DNA of 64,000 bases from Palsa-504 sp963844625 (GTDB taxonomy: Bacteria > Actinomycetota > Actinomycetes > Streptosporangiales > Streptosporangiaceae), in contig CAWJPF010000035.1 of the NCBI GenBank assembly GCA_963844625.1, positions 62,001-126,000 of the forward strand. The letters are read 5' to 3'. Under the pieces are notes generated by a model. The model was given only the letters and a program-made list of their open reading frames with translations. It searched no databases and had not been told where the DNA came from. The first letter of the stretch is position 1, and every line of letters begins with the position of its first letter. The translations under genes and the position numbers were made by a program. Below, in pieces: positions 17,054 through 31,180 of this stretch.

Positions 17054-18403
17054 GTGGACGACATCATCGACGAACTCAGCTGGCGAGGCCTGCTCGCCGA
17101 CACGACCAATATCGACGAGCTGCGCCGGACGCTGAAGGCCGGCCGGGTCACGGTCTACTGCGGTTTCGACCCGACCGCTGCCGGGCTGCATATCGGGAAT
17201 CTGGTGCAGCTGCTCACGCTGCGCCGCCTGCAGCTTGCCGGGCACCGCCCGATCGGGCTCGTCGGCGGCGCGACCGGGCTGATCGGCGATCCGAGCGGCA
17301 AGTCGGCCGAGCGGGTCCTCAACCCGGAAGAGCTCGTCGCCCAGTGGGTCGAGCGGATCCGCGGCGAGGTCTCCAGGTTCCTCGATTTCGACGCGGGCGA
17401 ATCCAGCGCGCTGATCGTGAGCAACCTGGACTGGACCGGGCCGATGCCGGTGCTCGAGTTCCTGCGCGACATCGGCAAGCACTTCCCGGTCAACCGGATG
17501 CTGGACCGGGAGTCGGTGAAGGCCAGGCTGGAAGGCGGCGGGATCAGCTACACCGAGTTCAGCTACCAGCTGCTGCAGGCGCTGGACTACCTGGAGCTTT
17601 ACCGGCGGTACGACACCACGCTGCAGATCGGCGGCAGCGACCAGTGGGGCAACCTGGTCGCGGGCGTGGACCTGATCAGGCGGGTCGAGGGTGCGTCCGT
17701 GCACGCCCTGGCCACGGCGCTGATCACCAAGTCGGACGGGACCAAGTACGGCAAGACCGAGGGCGGCGCGATCTGGCTGAGTGCCGACCTTTTGCCACCG
17801 TATGCGTTCTACCAGTTCTGGCTGAACGTGTCCGACGCCGAGGCGCCCGGCTTGCTGCGGGTGTTCAGCTTCAAGTCGCGGGAGGAGATCGAGGAACTGG
17901 TGCGGGCCAGCGCGGAGCGGCCCGCTGCCCGCCTCGGCCAGCGCGCGCTTGCCGAGGAGTTGACCACGCTCGTGCACGGCGTGGCGGAAACCCGCCGCGC
18001 GATCGCGGCCAGCCAAGCGCTGTTCGGCCACAGCGATCTGGCCGACGTGGACGAGCGGACCCTGGCCGCCGCCGTGGCGGAAGTCCCTTCCGTCCAGGTG
18101 TCCGCCACGGCCGAGCTCGGTGGGGAGGGCAGCATGACTGCCGCGGGGAGAGTCCTCAGGCCGGATGGGATCGACGTTTTGCCTTCCGTAGCCGACTTGA
18201 TGGCGGACGCGAGAATCGTGCCGAGCAGGTCCGCGGCCCGCCGGGCGATCGCCGAGGGCGGTGCGTACCTGAACAACCGGAAAGTCACGGATGTCGGTGC
18301 CGTCCCGGGCCCAGAAGATCTGTTGCACGGTCGTTACCTGATCCTGCGGGTGGGCAAGCGCACCGTCGGCGCGGTCGAAGTCGTAGGTACGGAGTCCAGA
18401 TGA
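17054..18403 (+). CDS. tyrS: tyrosine--tRNA ligase
   Basis: Class I synthetase, TyrRS-1 type. HIGN at residues 46-49 is the HIGH motif and KYGKT at 231-235 is the KMSKS equivalent; GGSDQWGN and the tyrosine-binding YCGFDPTAAGLH are present. A C-terminal S4-like RNA-binding domain runs from SRSAARRAIAEGGAYLNNRK. 449 residues, slightly long because of an acidic/Gly loop before the S4 domain (TAELGGEGSMTAAGRV). GTG 17054 (MDDIIDELSWRGLL) is taken as the start; upstream codons to 16943 overlap the glycosylase and do not resemble TyrS. Confidence 0.96.
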   Translation: MDDIIDELSWRGLLADTTNIDELRRTLKAGRVTVYCGFDPTAAGLHIGNLVQLLTLRRLQLAGHRPIGLVGGATGLIGDPSGKSAERVLNPEELVAQWVERIRGEVSRFLDFDAGESSALIVSNLDWTGPMPVLEFLRDIGKHFPVNRMLDRESVKARLEGGGISYTEFSYQLLQALDYLELYRRYDTTLQIGGSDQWGNLVAGVDLIRRVEGASVHALATALITKSDGTKYGKTEGGAIWLSADLLPPYAFYQFWLNVSDAEAPGLLRVFSFKSREEIEELVRASAERPAARLGQRALAEELTTLVHGVAETRRAIAASQALFGHSDLADVDERTLAAAVAEVPSVQVSATAELGGEGSMTAAGRVLRPDGIDVLPSVADLMADARIVPSRSAARRAIAEGGAYLNNRKVTDVGAVPGPEDLLHGRYLILRVGKRTVGAVEVVGTESR

Positions 18404-19070
18404 GCCATTGCTGCGCCGATTTGCGGGCTCCCGCACACAAACGTGGACCTGTAATGGCGAATATCCCGGCTCGCGCAAGGAAAGGTCCCGTCACGATTTG
18501 GTGCCGCCGGACCGTGCCTTCTGTCGCCCGCCCGGCTGGGGTCGGTTGCCTACAGTCCGTTACATCGCGGTTGACCTGCGTTAACGCGTGCCCGCCGACT
18601 TCGATTTGACGAACGTACCAAGCACCCCTAGAGTTCTTCTTGCCCGGCCGGATGGACGCGAAAGCGACCAGGGCCTGGGCAGCCTCCAGGAAGTTCTTCC
18701 AGCTAAGGCTTGTGCGTGCGCACAGCTCAGCGGGTAGGGTAACGTGGAAGCGAGGCAAGGTTAAAGAGTCAGCAAAGTTCCTCGGAGCCGAGTTGACACC
18801 GGATACCTCGCCTGGTAATGTAGAGTGGTTGCCCCGGACGGGAACGAAAGTTCCTCGAAGGTGCGCGCCCGTTTCTTGAGAACTCAACAGCGTGCTAAAA
18901 GCCAGTGCACTTTAAAAGCACAAACCTCGTCAGTGAGGCGGCTCGTGACTATCACGAACTGATCTCACAACGATGGCCATGATCGCTTCCGGAACCGATC
19001 TATTAGACCGGTCGAGGAAGCTCTCTTATGTCAACAATCCGTCAGCAATAGCTGCGGTTGTTAATAGACA
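18404..19070. other. rrn upstream region and leader
   Basis: No protein gene is seen. It holds the rrn promoter at 18793-18821, an antitermination boxA-like stretch CTTGAGAACTCAACAG at about 18876, and AT-richer leader with complementary segments that would pair around 16S for processing. A weaker second promoter (TTGTGC at 18710, TAGGGT at 18735) is possible. Confidence 0.6.
18793..18821 (+). promoter_or_regulatory. rrn promoter
   Basis: TTGACA (18793-18798), exactly 17 nt, TAATGT (18816-18821): a near-consensus vegetative promoter about 250 nt upstream of 16S. Confidence 0.8.
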
Positions 19071-24099
<5,029 letters not shown>

Positions 24100-24187
24100 T
24101 ACTCCTTTTCTTGCTATGCGTCCACTGTGCGGTTCCCGAGATGCGGTCGCTATTCAGGCCCATCGGGGCCGGTGACATCTCAATAGA

Positions 24188-24306
24188 GTTTCGGCGGTTA
24201 TAGCGAGGGGGAAACACCCGGTCCCATTCCGAACCCGGAAGTTAAGCCCTTCAGCGCCGATGGTACTGCGCGGGGGACCGCGTGGGAGAGTAGGACACCG
24301 CCGGAC
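24188..24306 (+). rRNA. rrf: 5S ribosomal RNA
   Basis: CGGCGGTTATAGCGAGGGGG at the 5' side and the complementary GGACACCGCCGG at the 3' side close helix I; CCGAACCCGGAAGTTAAGCC is the conserved internal segment. About 118 nt. Confidence 0.95.
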
Positions 24307-24312
24307 ATGCTT

Positions 24313-24352
24313 GAAGAGGGTCGCTCCCATTCGTGGTTGAGCGGCCCTCTTC
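24313..24352 (+). terminator. rrn operon terminator
   Basis: GAAGAGGGTCGCTC (24313-24326) pairs with GAGCGGCCCTCTTC (24339-24352), 14 bp with a single G-U, 12-nt loop, immediately after 5S. Confidence 0.85.
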
Positions 24353-24391
24353 GCTTGTCTGGGTATGGTTAAAGCTTGGAGGTTGGTGAAG

Positions 24392-26707
24392 GTGGCTGAG
24401 GGATCCGGAACGCCGAAGGGTCGCGGAGCGAGCGGCGGCCGAACGGGCGGCGGGAACCCGAAGACGTCGAGGGCCGCGCGAGGATCAAGCGCGAAGACCT
24501 CGAGCCCCGCGGGGGCCAGGACCAGTGCCGGGCGGACAGGCGCGCCCCGGACCGACGGAAAGAGCGGAACGGCCGGTTACGGACGCGGCCGGTCGGCCTC
24601 TGGCGGCTCGGGGCAGGATACCCGGAGCGGCCGTGGCGGTGCTCCGAGGACTTCATCTGGCGAAGCGCGGCGTAGCCCACGCACGCCCGCTGCGGATAGC
24701 GGTGCGCGCCGGGCTCCTCGTCCCGCTTCGGGTGGCGCTGGGTCGCCAGACCAGGCACGCCGAGGCTCGACCTCGCGTGGAACCAGCTCCGGTGAGTTCC
24801 GCGGCGGCACCCGGACCTTCAGCGATGACGACTCCCGCGACAGAAGTCCCTCGTCCGGCGGCCCCCGCAGGAGTCCTCGGACCCCGGAGGGCAGACCGTT
24901 CCGCGGCACGACCAGGACGTCGCCGACAGGGCAGACCCGTAACGGTGCCCGGCCTTCGTCGGGTGAGTTCCGCAACAGCGCGCGGCCGTCCGCGGACGAT
25001 GACGTGCGTGGCGGCTCCAGGCCTTCGCAGGGCGGCGGACCCCGCCGGACGGGCACTTCGGCAGGTGGCGGCTCCCGCAGCACGGCCAGGGCTTCGGCCG
25101 GCGGGTCACGTCGGCCTCAGGGCGACGGACGCGATCGGGACGGTGGACGCGATCGCCGGGTACCCGCGCGTGACGACAGGACCTCTTCACCGGGTTACGG
25201 AGCCCGTCGGACGGAGCGCCAGGACGGACCCTCGAGGGGGTACGTAACACCCCGGACGGACAATACAGGCACCGGCTCCGACGGGCGCAGGCCGCGATCG
25301 GCGGACGGAGATTCCTACAGCACCCGCCAGAGGTCCGGTACCGGCCGCCCCGGCCCCGTTAACCGGGACAGTGCTAACCGGAACAGTGCCGACCGGTACA
25401 GCGCTGGCCCGCCTGCGGGCGGTGGCCAAGGCGGCGCTCGTGGCCGGGGCTCGTGGCCGGCTGCCGGCAGTCCTCCGGATCGGCCCGCCCGCGGGCGTGG
25501 CCAGGATGGCGCTCCTGCGCGCCCGGCCCGCGGCCGCTCCTGGGAAGGATCGCCGCGGGACGGCGGTCGCGTTGGTGACCGTAGTCACGATCGCCGCGGT
25601 GAGCGTGCGCCGGGGTCGGCCCAAGGCCGCGAAGGCGATCGGCGGCAGGAGCGCCCCGCCGGCAGGCGGCCGTGGGCCGGGGCGGACGAGGGGCGCCGGG
25701 GTCCGGCCCCCCGCGGACCGGTCACGCCGTACCAGTCGCGTGAAAGCGGTCCGCATGTTCCCGATTCGATCAGCGCCGACCAACTCGATCCCGAGGCCCG
25801 TGCCCAGCTGAACAGCCTCCCGAACGACCTCGCCGACAGCGTGGCCCGGTACCTGGTCGCGGCTGGCCTGGCCGAGGACCCGGAAAAGGGCTACGCGTTT
25901 GCCCAGGCCGCCAAGCGCCTCGCGGCGCGGGTAGGCGTGGTCAGGGAGGCGGGCGGTATCGCCGCGTACCGTACCGGTCGATGGGCCGAGGCACTATCTG
26001 AGCTCCGGGCCGCCCGGCGAATGACCGGGCACGACGATTACATCCCCCTCATGGCCGACAGCGAGCGCGCCCTGGGCCGTGTCGACCGGGCGCTGGCGCT
26101 GGTCCGCGAGGCCAATCCCGAGGGACTCAGCCGTGCCATGCAGATCGAGCTGCGGATCGTCGAGTCAGGCATCCGCCGGGACCAGGGGCTCGCTGATGCC
26201 GCGGTGCTGGCCTTGCAGCTCCCCGAGCTAACCAGCGGGCGGCGGCGCCCGTGGTCGGCCCGGCTCTTTTACGCCTATGCGGACGCCCTGCTCGCGGCCG
26301 GCCGCGAGCAGGAGGCCCGCGAGGCGTTTGGTCGGGCCGCCGAGGCCGATACGGCCGGCGAGACCGATGCGGCTGAGCGTCTCAGTGAGCTCGACGGCCT
26401 CGAGTTCGAGGATCTCGAGGACGATGAAGATCTCGACGGTCTCGAGGCCCTTGACGACGAGGCCCTTGACGACGAGGCCCTTGACGACGAGGAGCTCGAC
26501 GACGAGGAGCTCGACGACGAGGAGCTCGCCGAGCTCGGTCGTCTTGAGGACGGCGAGGACCTGGCCGAGCTTGATGGTCTGGAGGACGACGAAGACCTCG
26601 GTGATCTTAAGGTTCTGGATGCAGTGGAGGAGCCACGGGACCCAGCCGGCCCCGGGGATCTGGCCCCAGCCGACAGCCCGGAGGACTTCAGGGAGGCAGC
26701 AGAGTGA
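24392..26707 (+). CDS. low-complexity N-terminus plus TPR-like protein
   Basis: About 770 residues in three parts. Residues 1 to about 470 are disordered and rich in Arg, Gly, Ser and Pro with motifs such as PRRSPRTP and SSGEFR. Then comes a helical, TPR-like region of about 230 residues (LNSLPNDLADSVARYLVAAGL and ALREAN-type repeats). The acidic tail is made of LDDEALDDEELDDE-type repeats (nt about 26440-26530). The folded part matches the hypothetical protein encoded after tyrS/rrn in many actinobacteria (position of Rv1691 in M. tuberculosis); no function is known to me. GTG 24392, nine bases after GGAGG, is preferred; ATG 24365 precedes that ribosome site. Confidence 0.8.
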   Translation: MAEGSGTPKGRGASGGRTGGGNPKTSRAARGSSAKTSSPAGARTSAGRTGAPRTDGKSGTAGYGRGRSASGGSGQDTRSGRGGAPRTSSGEARRSPRTPAADSGARRAPRPASGGAGSPDQARRGSTSRGTSSGEFRGGTRTFSDDDSRDRSPSSGGPRRSPRTPEGRPFRGTTRTSPTGQTRNGARPSSGEFRNSARPSADDDVRGGSRPSQGGGPRRTGTSAGGGSRSTARASAGGSRRPQGDGRDRDGGRDRRVPARDDRTSSPGYGARRTERQDGPSRGYVTPRTDNTGTGSDGRRPRSADGDSYSTRQRSGTGRPGPVNRDSANRNSADRYSAGPPAGGGQGGARGRGSWPAAGSPPDRPARGRGQDGAPARPARGRSWEGSPRDGGRVGDRSHDRRGERAPGSAQGREGDRRQERPAGRRPWAGADEGRRGPAPRGPVTPYQSRESGPHVPDSISADQLDPEARAQLNSLPNDLADSVARYLVAAGLAEDPEKGYAFAQAAKRLAARVGVVREAGGIAAYRTGRWAEALSELRAARRMTGHDDYIPLMADSERALGRVDRALALVREANPEGLSRAMQIELRIVESGIRRDQGLADAAVLALQLPELTSGRRRPWSARLFYAYADALLAAGREQEAREAFGRAAEADTAGETDAAERLSELDGLEFEDLEDDEDLDGLEALDDEALDDEALDDEELDDEELDDEELAELGRLEDGEDLAELDGLEDDEDLGDLKVLDAVEEPRDPAGPGDLAPADSPEDFREAAE

Positions 26708-26722
26708 GTTGACGGGCGGACG

Positions 26723-26953
26723 TCATTCGGCTGCTCTGCCGTTTGCCTCTCGCTTATCGATCACCGCCGCGTCGTACTTGCCGATCACCTGGTCCATGTG
26801 CAGCTGCTCGACCGCGTCCAGGTCGGCCAGAGTGTCCGAGACGCTGTTGTAGGCCGCGGTGTACAGCAGCCCGGCCCGGGTCGCAGGCCAACTCGGCGCA
26901 TGCGCGACCTGGGGCTGGATCCGCCAGATGTTACCCTGGCCCGGTCGTGTCAC
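26723..26953 (-). pseudogene. short fragment resembling the N-terminus of a general-stress-type protein
   Basis: 76 codons from GTG 26953. The segment YNSVSDTLADLDAVEQLHMD followed by QVIGKYDAAVIDKR resembles the first beta-alpha-beta unit of small actinobacterial proteins that normally continue with a glycine-rich membrane-active part. Here it stops after ANGRAAE. No good ribosome site. It lies eight bases after the MBL gene stop. It may be a truncated gene; it could also be a genuine short protein. Confidence 0.35.
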
Positions 26954-26961
26954 AAGTCGGG

Positions 26962-27966
26962 TTAAAGCCGCGTCAGCCCGGTGCTGCCCGGCTCTGTCTT
27001 GTCGAGCCAGTACATGATGCCGTTCACATTGGAGGCAGCGCCGCCTACGCGGTCGAATTTCTTGGCGATCGCCGGATCGGCATCAGGGTGAGACGCCATA
27101 TACCGGTCCTTCGTACGGTCCCGCACCATGGCGACGGCGTGGTCGAGATCCAGGCCCGCGGCGCGTGCCCGGCGTGTTTCTTCGACCCAGACCCTTAGTT
27201 CCTCGGCGGACCGGTCCAGCGTCTCGGTGACCGGCGTGACGGGCCCGTAGTGGCTGAACAGCAGGCGGGTCGGCTGCAGCGCGGTGAACTTGCGCAGAGA
27301 GGCCAGCGCGATCTCGAGGTCGAAGTCCGGCGGCGGCGTCGCGGGCCCAAGATCTCCCGTTTCCGGCATGTATACGCCTGCCGCGTCGCCGACGTACAGA
27401 TCGCCGCTTTCGGAGTCGATGAGGCCGACGTGGTGCTTGGCGTGGCCGGGGGAGTAGTGACTGTCCAGATGCCGCCCGCCACCGAGGTCGACGGTTCCGG
27501 TATCTTCGAGGGCCACGATGCGGTCGGCGGGCACCGGGGCGAGCACGCCGAAGAGCCGGTCAAGCGCGTCCCCGTAGACTAGCCGGGCGCTGGCCATCAG
27601 CCTGCTCGGGTCGGCGAGGTGCCGCGCCCCCCGGTGGTGCACGACAATCTGGGCTGCCGGGAACATCGCGGCGATGTCGCCCGCGCCACCCGCGTGGTCG
27701 AGGTGGATATGCGTGACCACGACGGTCGCGAGGTCACCCGGTCCGATTCCCAGCCTTCGCAGGGCCTCCTGGACCACCGGCGCGGAGGGCGCGGTCCCGG
27801 TTTCCACCAGGCACGGCCGGTCGCCCCTGATCAGGTAGCCCGCCGTGATCCCGTCGTAGCCCGCCATCCGGGTGTCGACCTGGAACACTCCGTGTCCCAG
27901 GTCAGTAATGTCCGTAGCCTGGTCAGCCTGCGGTTTCGCGGCGTCGCCCGTAGCCTCTTCGTTCAC
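26962..27966 (-). CDS. MBL-fold metallohydrolase
   Basis: Metallo-beta-lactamase superfamily hydrolase, 334 residues. Zinc motif THIHLDHAGG near residue 87, a later ligand histidine in DSHYSPGHAKHH, an aspartate in YVGDAAGVYM and a terminal FSHYGPV. This arrangement is of the glyoxalase-II-like or lactonase-like branch; the substrate is unknown. The C-terminal third is helical (RVWVEETRRARAAGLDL). ATG 27966. Same strand as, and about 90 nt downstream of, the DUF1015 gene. Confidence 0.9.
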   Translation of the reverse strand: MNEEATGDAAKPQADQATDITDLGHGVFQVDTRMAGYDGITAGYLIRGDRPCLVETGTAPSAPVVQEALRRLGIGPGDLATVVVTHIHLDHAGGAGDIAAMFPAAQIVVHHRGARHLADPSRLMASARLVYGDALDRLFGVLAPVPADRIVALEDTGTVDLGGGRHLDSHYSPGHAKHHVGLIDSESGDLYVGDAAGVYMPETGDLGPATPPPDFDLEIALASLRKFTALQPTRLLFSHYGPVTPVTETLDRSAEELRVWVEETRRARAAGLDLDHAVAMVRDRTKDRYMASHPDADPAIAKKFDRVGGAASNVNGIMYWLDKTEPGSTGLTRL

Positions 27967-28054
27967 GACCCCATTGTCCCAGATCGCCCAGCTCCTGCCC
28001 TACCTCCCCGCCCCACGGTCCCATCCCCCAGCTCGCGGGTTACCGGACAGCGAG

Positions 28055-29374
28055 CTAGCTATCGCACGGGCCGAACGTACGCAGGACCAAGCCGGTGCGC
28101 GGCTTGGGGCCGAACGACGTGGATTTACGCGGCACCCGCTCGCCGTTCGCCGCGATCTCGATGACCTCCCCGAAAGTGACCGGGTTCGAGATCACGGCGG
28201 TACCTCCGGCGTCACCGGAGACAGCCCGCACGGCATTGGCGGCATCGTGGTCGATCAGGACGTCTCGCTCGCTGTCCGTGACCCCCCACAATCGCCCGAG
28301 CAGCAGCTGCTGCAGCACCGACGCGTCCAGACTCCGCCAGGATGCGGAAACGCCGTCCGGCATCGACGCGGCGACCTGTACCGGGTCCGGGTGAGTGAGC
28401 AGGCGGAAACCTGGGCCGCCGGCCAGCAAGAACGCGGTCCCCTCCGCCCCGGCCGCCGCCAGTTGTTCCTGTGCGTCCTCCAGGCTGAGGTCCGCTGGCA
28501 GGTCTTGCACGGTGAACGCGGCCTTAGCCAGCTCGGCCGCGCGTTCGGGGGACAGGCCGGGCAGCACCCGGTGGATCGCGCCGAGCCGGGGCGGGTACGC
28601 CGCGGAGTCGACGAGGAACGCCAGCCCGTAATCCCACGGCCCGGCCCCGGCGCCGGATGCCCGTATCTCGGCCTGCAAGTCCAGGTATGCGGCGTAACGG
28701 TGGTGGCCGTCGGCGATGAGGGCACGGTGCCCGGCGAGGTCGGCGGCGATCGCGGCCTGTTCGCCAGCATCGCCGAGCCGCCAGAGCCGGTGAGTCACGC
28801 CGTCTTCGGTCGTGATCGTCACGAGCGGTGCGCGTTCGGCGGCGACGTGATCGATGACGTCGGTCGCGGTATCGGCATCACCGTCGCTGGCCTGGTCGCC
28901 ATCGTAGATCAGGAAGATCGGCTCCAGGTTGGCCCGGGTGGCTTTCATCAGCTGGCGCCGCCCGGCTACCGGGCCCGGCATGACTCCCTCGTGGGGGAGG
29001 ATGCCCGCCGACTCCGGGGATCCCAGTCGCACCAGGGCGATGATGCCGCGCTGCAGCCACGACGAGGTAGTGTCGCTTTGCTCGTAGAGGTAAAGCGCGG
29101 GCATGCGGTCCCGGATGAGCACGCCCGCGGAGAGCCACTCACGCAGCAGGCGGGCGGCCGCCTGGCTCGAGTCAGCGTCTTCGCCTGGCAGGATGAGACG
29201 GACCACGTTGTGCGGATCTGCCGCTCGCAAGTGATCGAGGATTCCGCCGCTAATCACGTCGTACGGTGGTGACGTGACGTTTGCGATGCCGCTCACCCGG
29301 TCACGGGCATAACGAATGCCGCGGAAGGGTGCCAGCACGAGACCGGAACCAGAGTCGGACGGAAGGGTCTGCAC
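28055..29374 (-). CDS. DUF1015 family protein
   Basis: 439 residues, matching the DUF1015 family throughout: APFRGIRYARDRVSGIANVTSPPYDVI at the start, LYLYEQ, RGIIALVRLGSP, ADGHHRYAAYLDLQ near the middle, and a C-terminal FGPKPRTGLVLR. Biochemical function is not established; the family has been compared to HipA/ParB-like or kinase-related proteins without proof. The likely start GTG 29374 lies only 3 bp from the ATG of the divergent TPR gene and has no ribosome site. Either translation is leaderless or it begins at the later in-frame GTG. Confidence 0.85.
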   Translation of the reverse strand: MQTLPSDSGSGLVLAPFRGIRYARDRVSGIANVTSPPYDVISGGILDHLRAADPHNVVRLILPGEDADSSQAAARLLREWLSAGVLIRDRMPALYLYEQSDTTSSWLQRGIIALVRLGSPESAGILPHEGVMPGPVAGRRQLMKATRANLEPIFLIYDGDQASDGDADTATDVIDHVAAERAPLVTITTEDGVTHRLWRLGDAGEQAAIAADLAGHRALIADGHHRYAAYLDLQAEIRASGAGAGPWDYGLAFLVDSAAYPPRLGAIHRVLPGLSPERAAELAKAAFTVQDLPADLSLEDAQEQLAAAGAEGTAFLLAGGPGFRLLTHPDPVQVAASMPDGVSASWRSLDASVLQQLLLGRLWGVTDSERDVLIDHDAANAVRAVSGDAGGTAVISNPVTFGEVIEIAANGERVPRKSTSFGPKPRTGLVLRTFGPCDS

Positions 29375-29377
29375 ATC

Positions 29378-29860
29378 ATGTCAAAAGGATCAAGCGCGGG
29401 CAGGGATTCCCATCCGGAGGAAAACTTCCCTGGCCAGACTGTTCCGGAGGATTCCGCGGACGATGTTCACGCCTGGTACCGGCGCGGCATGGACCTGCTA
29501 GGCCGGGGCAGCCCGGCGGCTGCGGCCCAGGTCCTGCAGCGTGCTTCGCTCGCCGAGCCGCAATCTCGCAGCGTACGGGAGGCCCTGGCGCGGGCTCAGT
29601 TCGACGCAGGCCGTTATGCGGAGGCGGCGGAAAACTTCCGGTTGATCGTCGAAGCGAGCCCGTCAGATGATTACGCCAACTTCGGGCTCGGGCTTGCCCT
29701 GGCCCGGACGGGAGACTATGCGGCCGCGGCCGAGTACCTGGCCCTCGCCGCGGCGATGCGGCCTGATGCCGACCACTACACCGAAGCCCTGCGCTCGGTG
29801 CGCGCGACCTTGCGGGCCAGAGAAGATGCCCGTAAGGCCGCCGAGGGCGGCGCCGAGTGA
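29378..29860 (+). CDS. tetratricopeptide repeat protein
   Basis: 160 residues with two to three TPR units: AWYRRGMDLLGRGSPAAAAQVL, ALARAQFDAGRYAEAAENFR and NFGLGLALARTGDYAAAAEY. No signal peptide, so probably a cytoplasmic adaptor. Its GTGA overlap with the following HAD gene predicts co-translation; the same pair is found together in other actinobacteria. GGAAGGG about 11 bases before ATG is a modest ribosome site. Confidence 0.88.
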   Translation: MSKGSSAGRDSHPEENFPGQTVPEDSADDVHAWYRRGMDLLGRGSPAAAAQVLQRASLAEPQSRSVREALARAQFDAGRYAEAAENFRLIVEASPSDDYANFGLGLALARTGDYAAAAEYLALAAAMRPDADHYTEALRSVRATLRAREDARKAAEGGAE

Positions 29861-30930
29861 CCAGCGAACCCCAGGCGTCGACCAGCGGACTCCAGAGCAG
29901 CAGCTCCCAGGCCGCGCCGCAGGCGCCCCGAGGCTGCGCCGACCCGCTCGACACCGCCTATGACGTTGCCCTGCTCGACCTCGACGGCGTCGTCTACCTG
30001 GGTGGTGCCGCGATTCCCGGTGCGGCGGAGGCGCTGCGCAAGGCCGATGCGGCGGGCATGCGGCTCGCGTACGTGACGAACAACGCCTTCCGGACGCCGG
30101 GCGCGATCGCCGAGTTGCTGACGAGTTTCGGTGTCCCGGCTACGCCGGCGGACGTGGTGACGTCGGCTCAGGCCGCGGCGCGTCTGCTCGCCGAGCGTCT
30201 CCCCGCGGGCGCCCCGGTCCTGGTCGTCGGCGGCAGCGGCCTGCGGATGGCGCTCCGCGAGCGCGGTCTGCGGCCGGTCAGCACCGCCGCCGACCGGCCG
30301 CAAGCGGTGGTCCAGGGCTACGCGCCAGGCATTGACTACTCGATGCTGGCCGAAGGCGGCCTCGCGGTCGCCGCGGGTGCCCTGTTCGTCGCGTCTAACG
30401 GCGATCTCACCCTGCCCAGCCGTCGCGGGCGGCAGCCAGGGAACGGGGCGCTCATCCAGGTGATCGCGACCGCGACCGGCATAAAGCCACTGGTGGCGGG
30501 CAAGCCCGAGCCGCCGCTGCACAGGGAGTCCGTGCTGCGGACCGGGGCCAAGCATCCCCTCGTGGTCGGAGACCGGCTGGATACCGATATCGAGGGAGCG
30601 CACCGCGTCGGAGCGGACAGCATGCTCGTGCTCACCGGCGTCACCGGTCCCGCCGAGGCCGTGCTCGCGCCGCCGTCGCAGCGCCCCGTTTACCTGGCCG
30701 AGGACCTGTCCGGTCTGCTCGAACCACATCCCGACGTGACGCGCGAGGACGGCGCGTTCAGCTGCGGCGGCTGGACGGCGCGCGTGCCATCGGGCCAGCC
30801 GCTCGAACTGGCCGGCGGCGGGGAGCGTATCGACGGCCTGCGCGCGCTGTGCGCCGCGGCGTGGACCATCGACGGCGTCACGCTCGAAGCAGCGCGGTCC
30901 GCCCTGCAGCGCCTCGAGAGCGCTCACTGA
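29857..30930 (+). CDS. HAD-superfamily hydrolase, subclass IIA (NagD-like)
   Basis: Predicted sugar- or nucleotide-phosphate phosphatase. Motif I is LLDLDGVVYLGG with nucleophile Asp, motif II VTNNAFRTP, motif III lysine in AGKPEPPLH, motif IV VVGDRLDTDIEGAH. The IIA cap lies between motifs II and III. 357 residues, with about 60 extra C-terminal residues (RIDGLRALCAAAWTIDG) usual for the actinobacterial members. Corresponds in position to Rv1692 of M. tuberculosis, but the following tlyA, nadK and recN are absent here. Confidence 0.93.
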   Translation: MTSEPQASTSGLQSSSSQAAPQAPRGCADPLDTAYDVALLDLDGVVYLGGAAIPGAAEALRKADAAGMRLAYVTNNAFRTPGAIAELLTSFGVPATPADVVTSAQAAARLLAERLPAGAPVLVVGGSGLRMALRERGLRPVSTAADRPQAVVQGYAPGIDYSMLAEGGLAVAAGALFVASNGDLTLPSRRGRQPGNGALIQVIATATGIKPLVAGKPEPPLHRESVLRTGAKHPLVVGDRLDTDIEGAHRVGADSMLVLTGVTGPAEAVLAPPSQRPVYLAEDLSGLLEPHPDVTREDGAFSCGGWTARVPSGQPLELAGGGERIDGLRALCAAAWTIDGVTLEAARSALQRLESAH

Positions 30931-31069
30931 GAGGGTCCCGCCTGATCATCGAAACTATGGGTACGGCAGATGCGCGAATGTGACGACGCTCGGTTACTTG
31001 CCGTGTAAGCTATCCGGCATGCCAGGCCGCGCAGTCCGCCGCCACGGTGACCACTCAGGTGTCGCCGTG

Positions 31070-31108
31070 ATGATGACGCGCGTGCTCTGTCCTTCGTGTT
31101 GTCGCTGA
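31070..31108 (+). CDS. cysteine-rich leader peptide, 12 codons (MMTRVLCPSCCR)
   Basis: Short frame ATG 31070 to TGA 31108 (GTG 31067 also in frame), with AGG about eight bases before. Three of the last six codons are TGT cysteine, two adjacent just before Arg-stop. This is the layout of cysteine-responsive leader peptides known in actinobacteria. It ends inside a hairpin and lies about 70 nt before a cysteine-dioxygenase-like gene, so cysteine-dependent control of that gene is inferred. Confidence 0.55.
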   Translation: MMTRVLCPSCCR

Positions 31109-31132
31109 CAACGACCCCCGCTGACCGTTGTC
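31098..31132 (+). promoter_or_regulatory. mutually exclusive hairpins, candidate attenuator
   Basis: GTTGTC (31098-31103) pairs with GACAAC (31107-31112) across a 3-nt loop covering the leader stop codon. The same GACAACG (31107-31113) can pair instead with CGTTGTC (31126-31132). Only one of the two can form at a time, and the first overlaps the tandem Cys codons, so a ribosome paused there would favour the second. Confidence 0.5.
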
Positions 31133-31180
31133 GCCAGGGCCGCCCCGCTCCGGGCAGGTCCGTACACGAAGGAATTTCCG

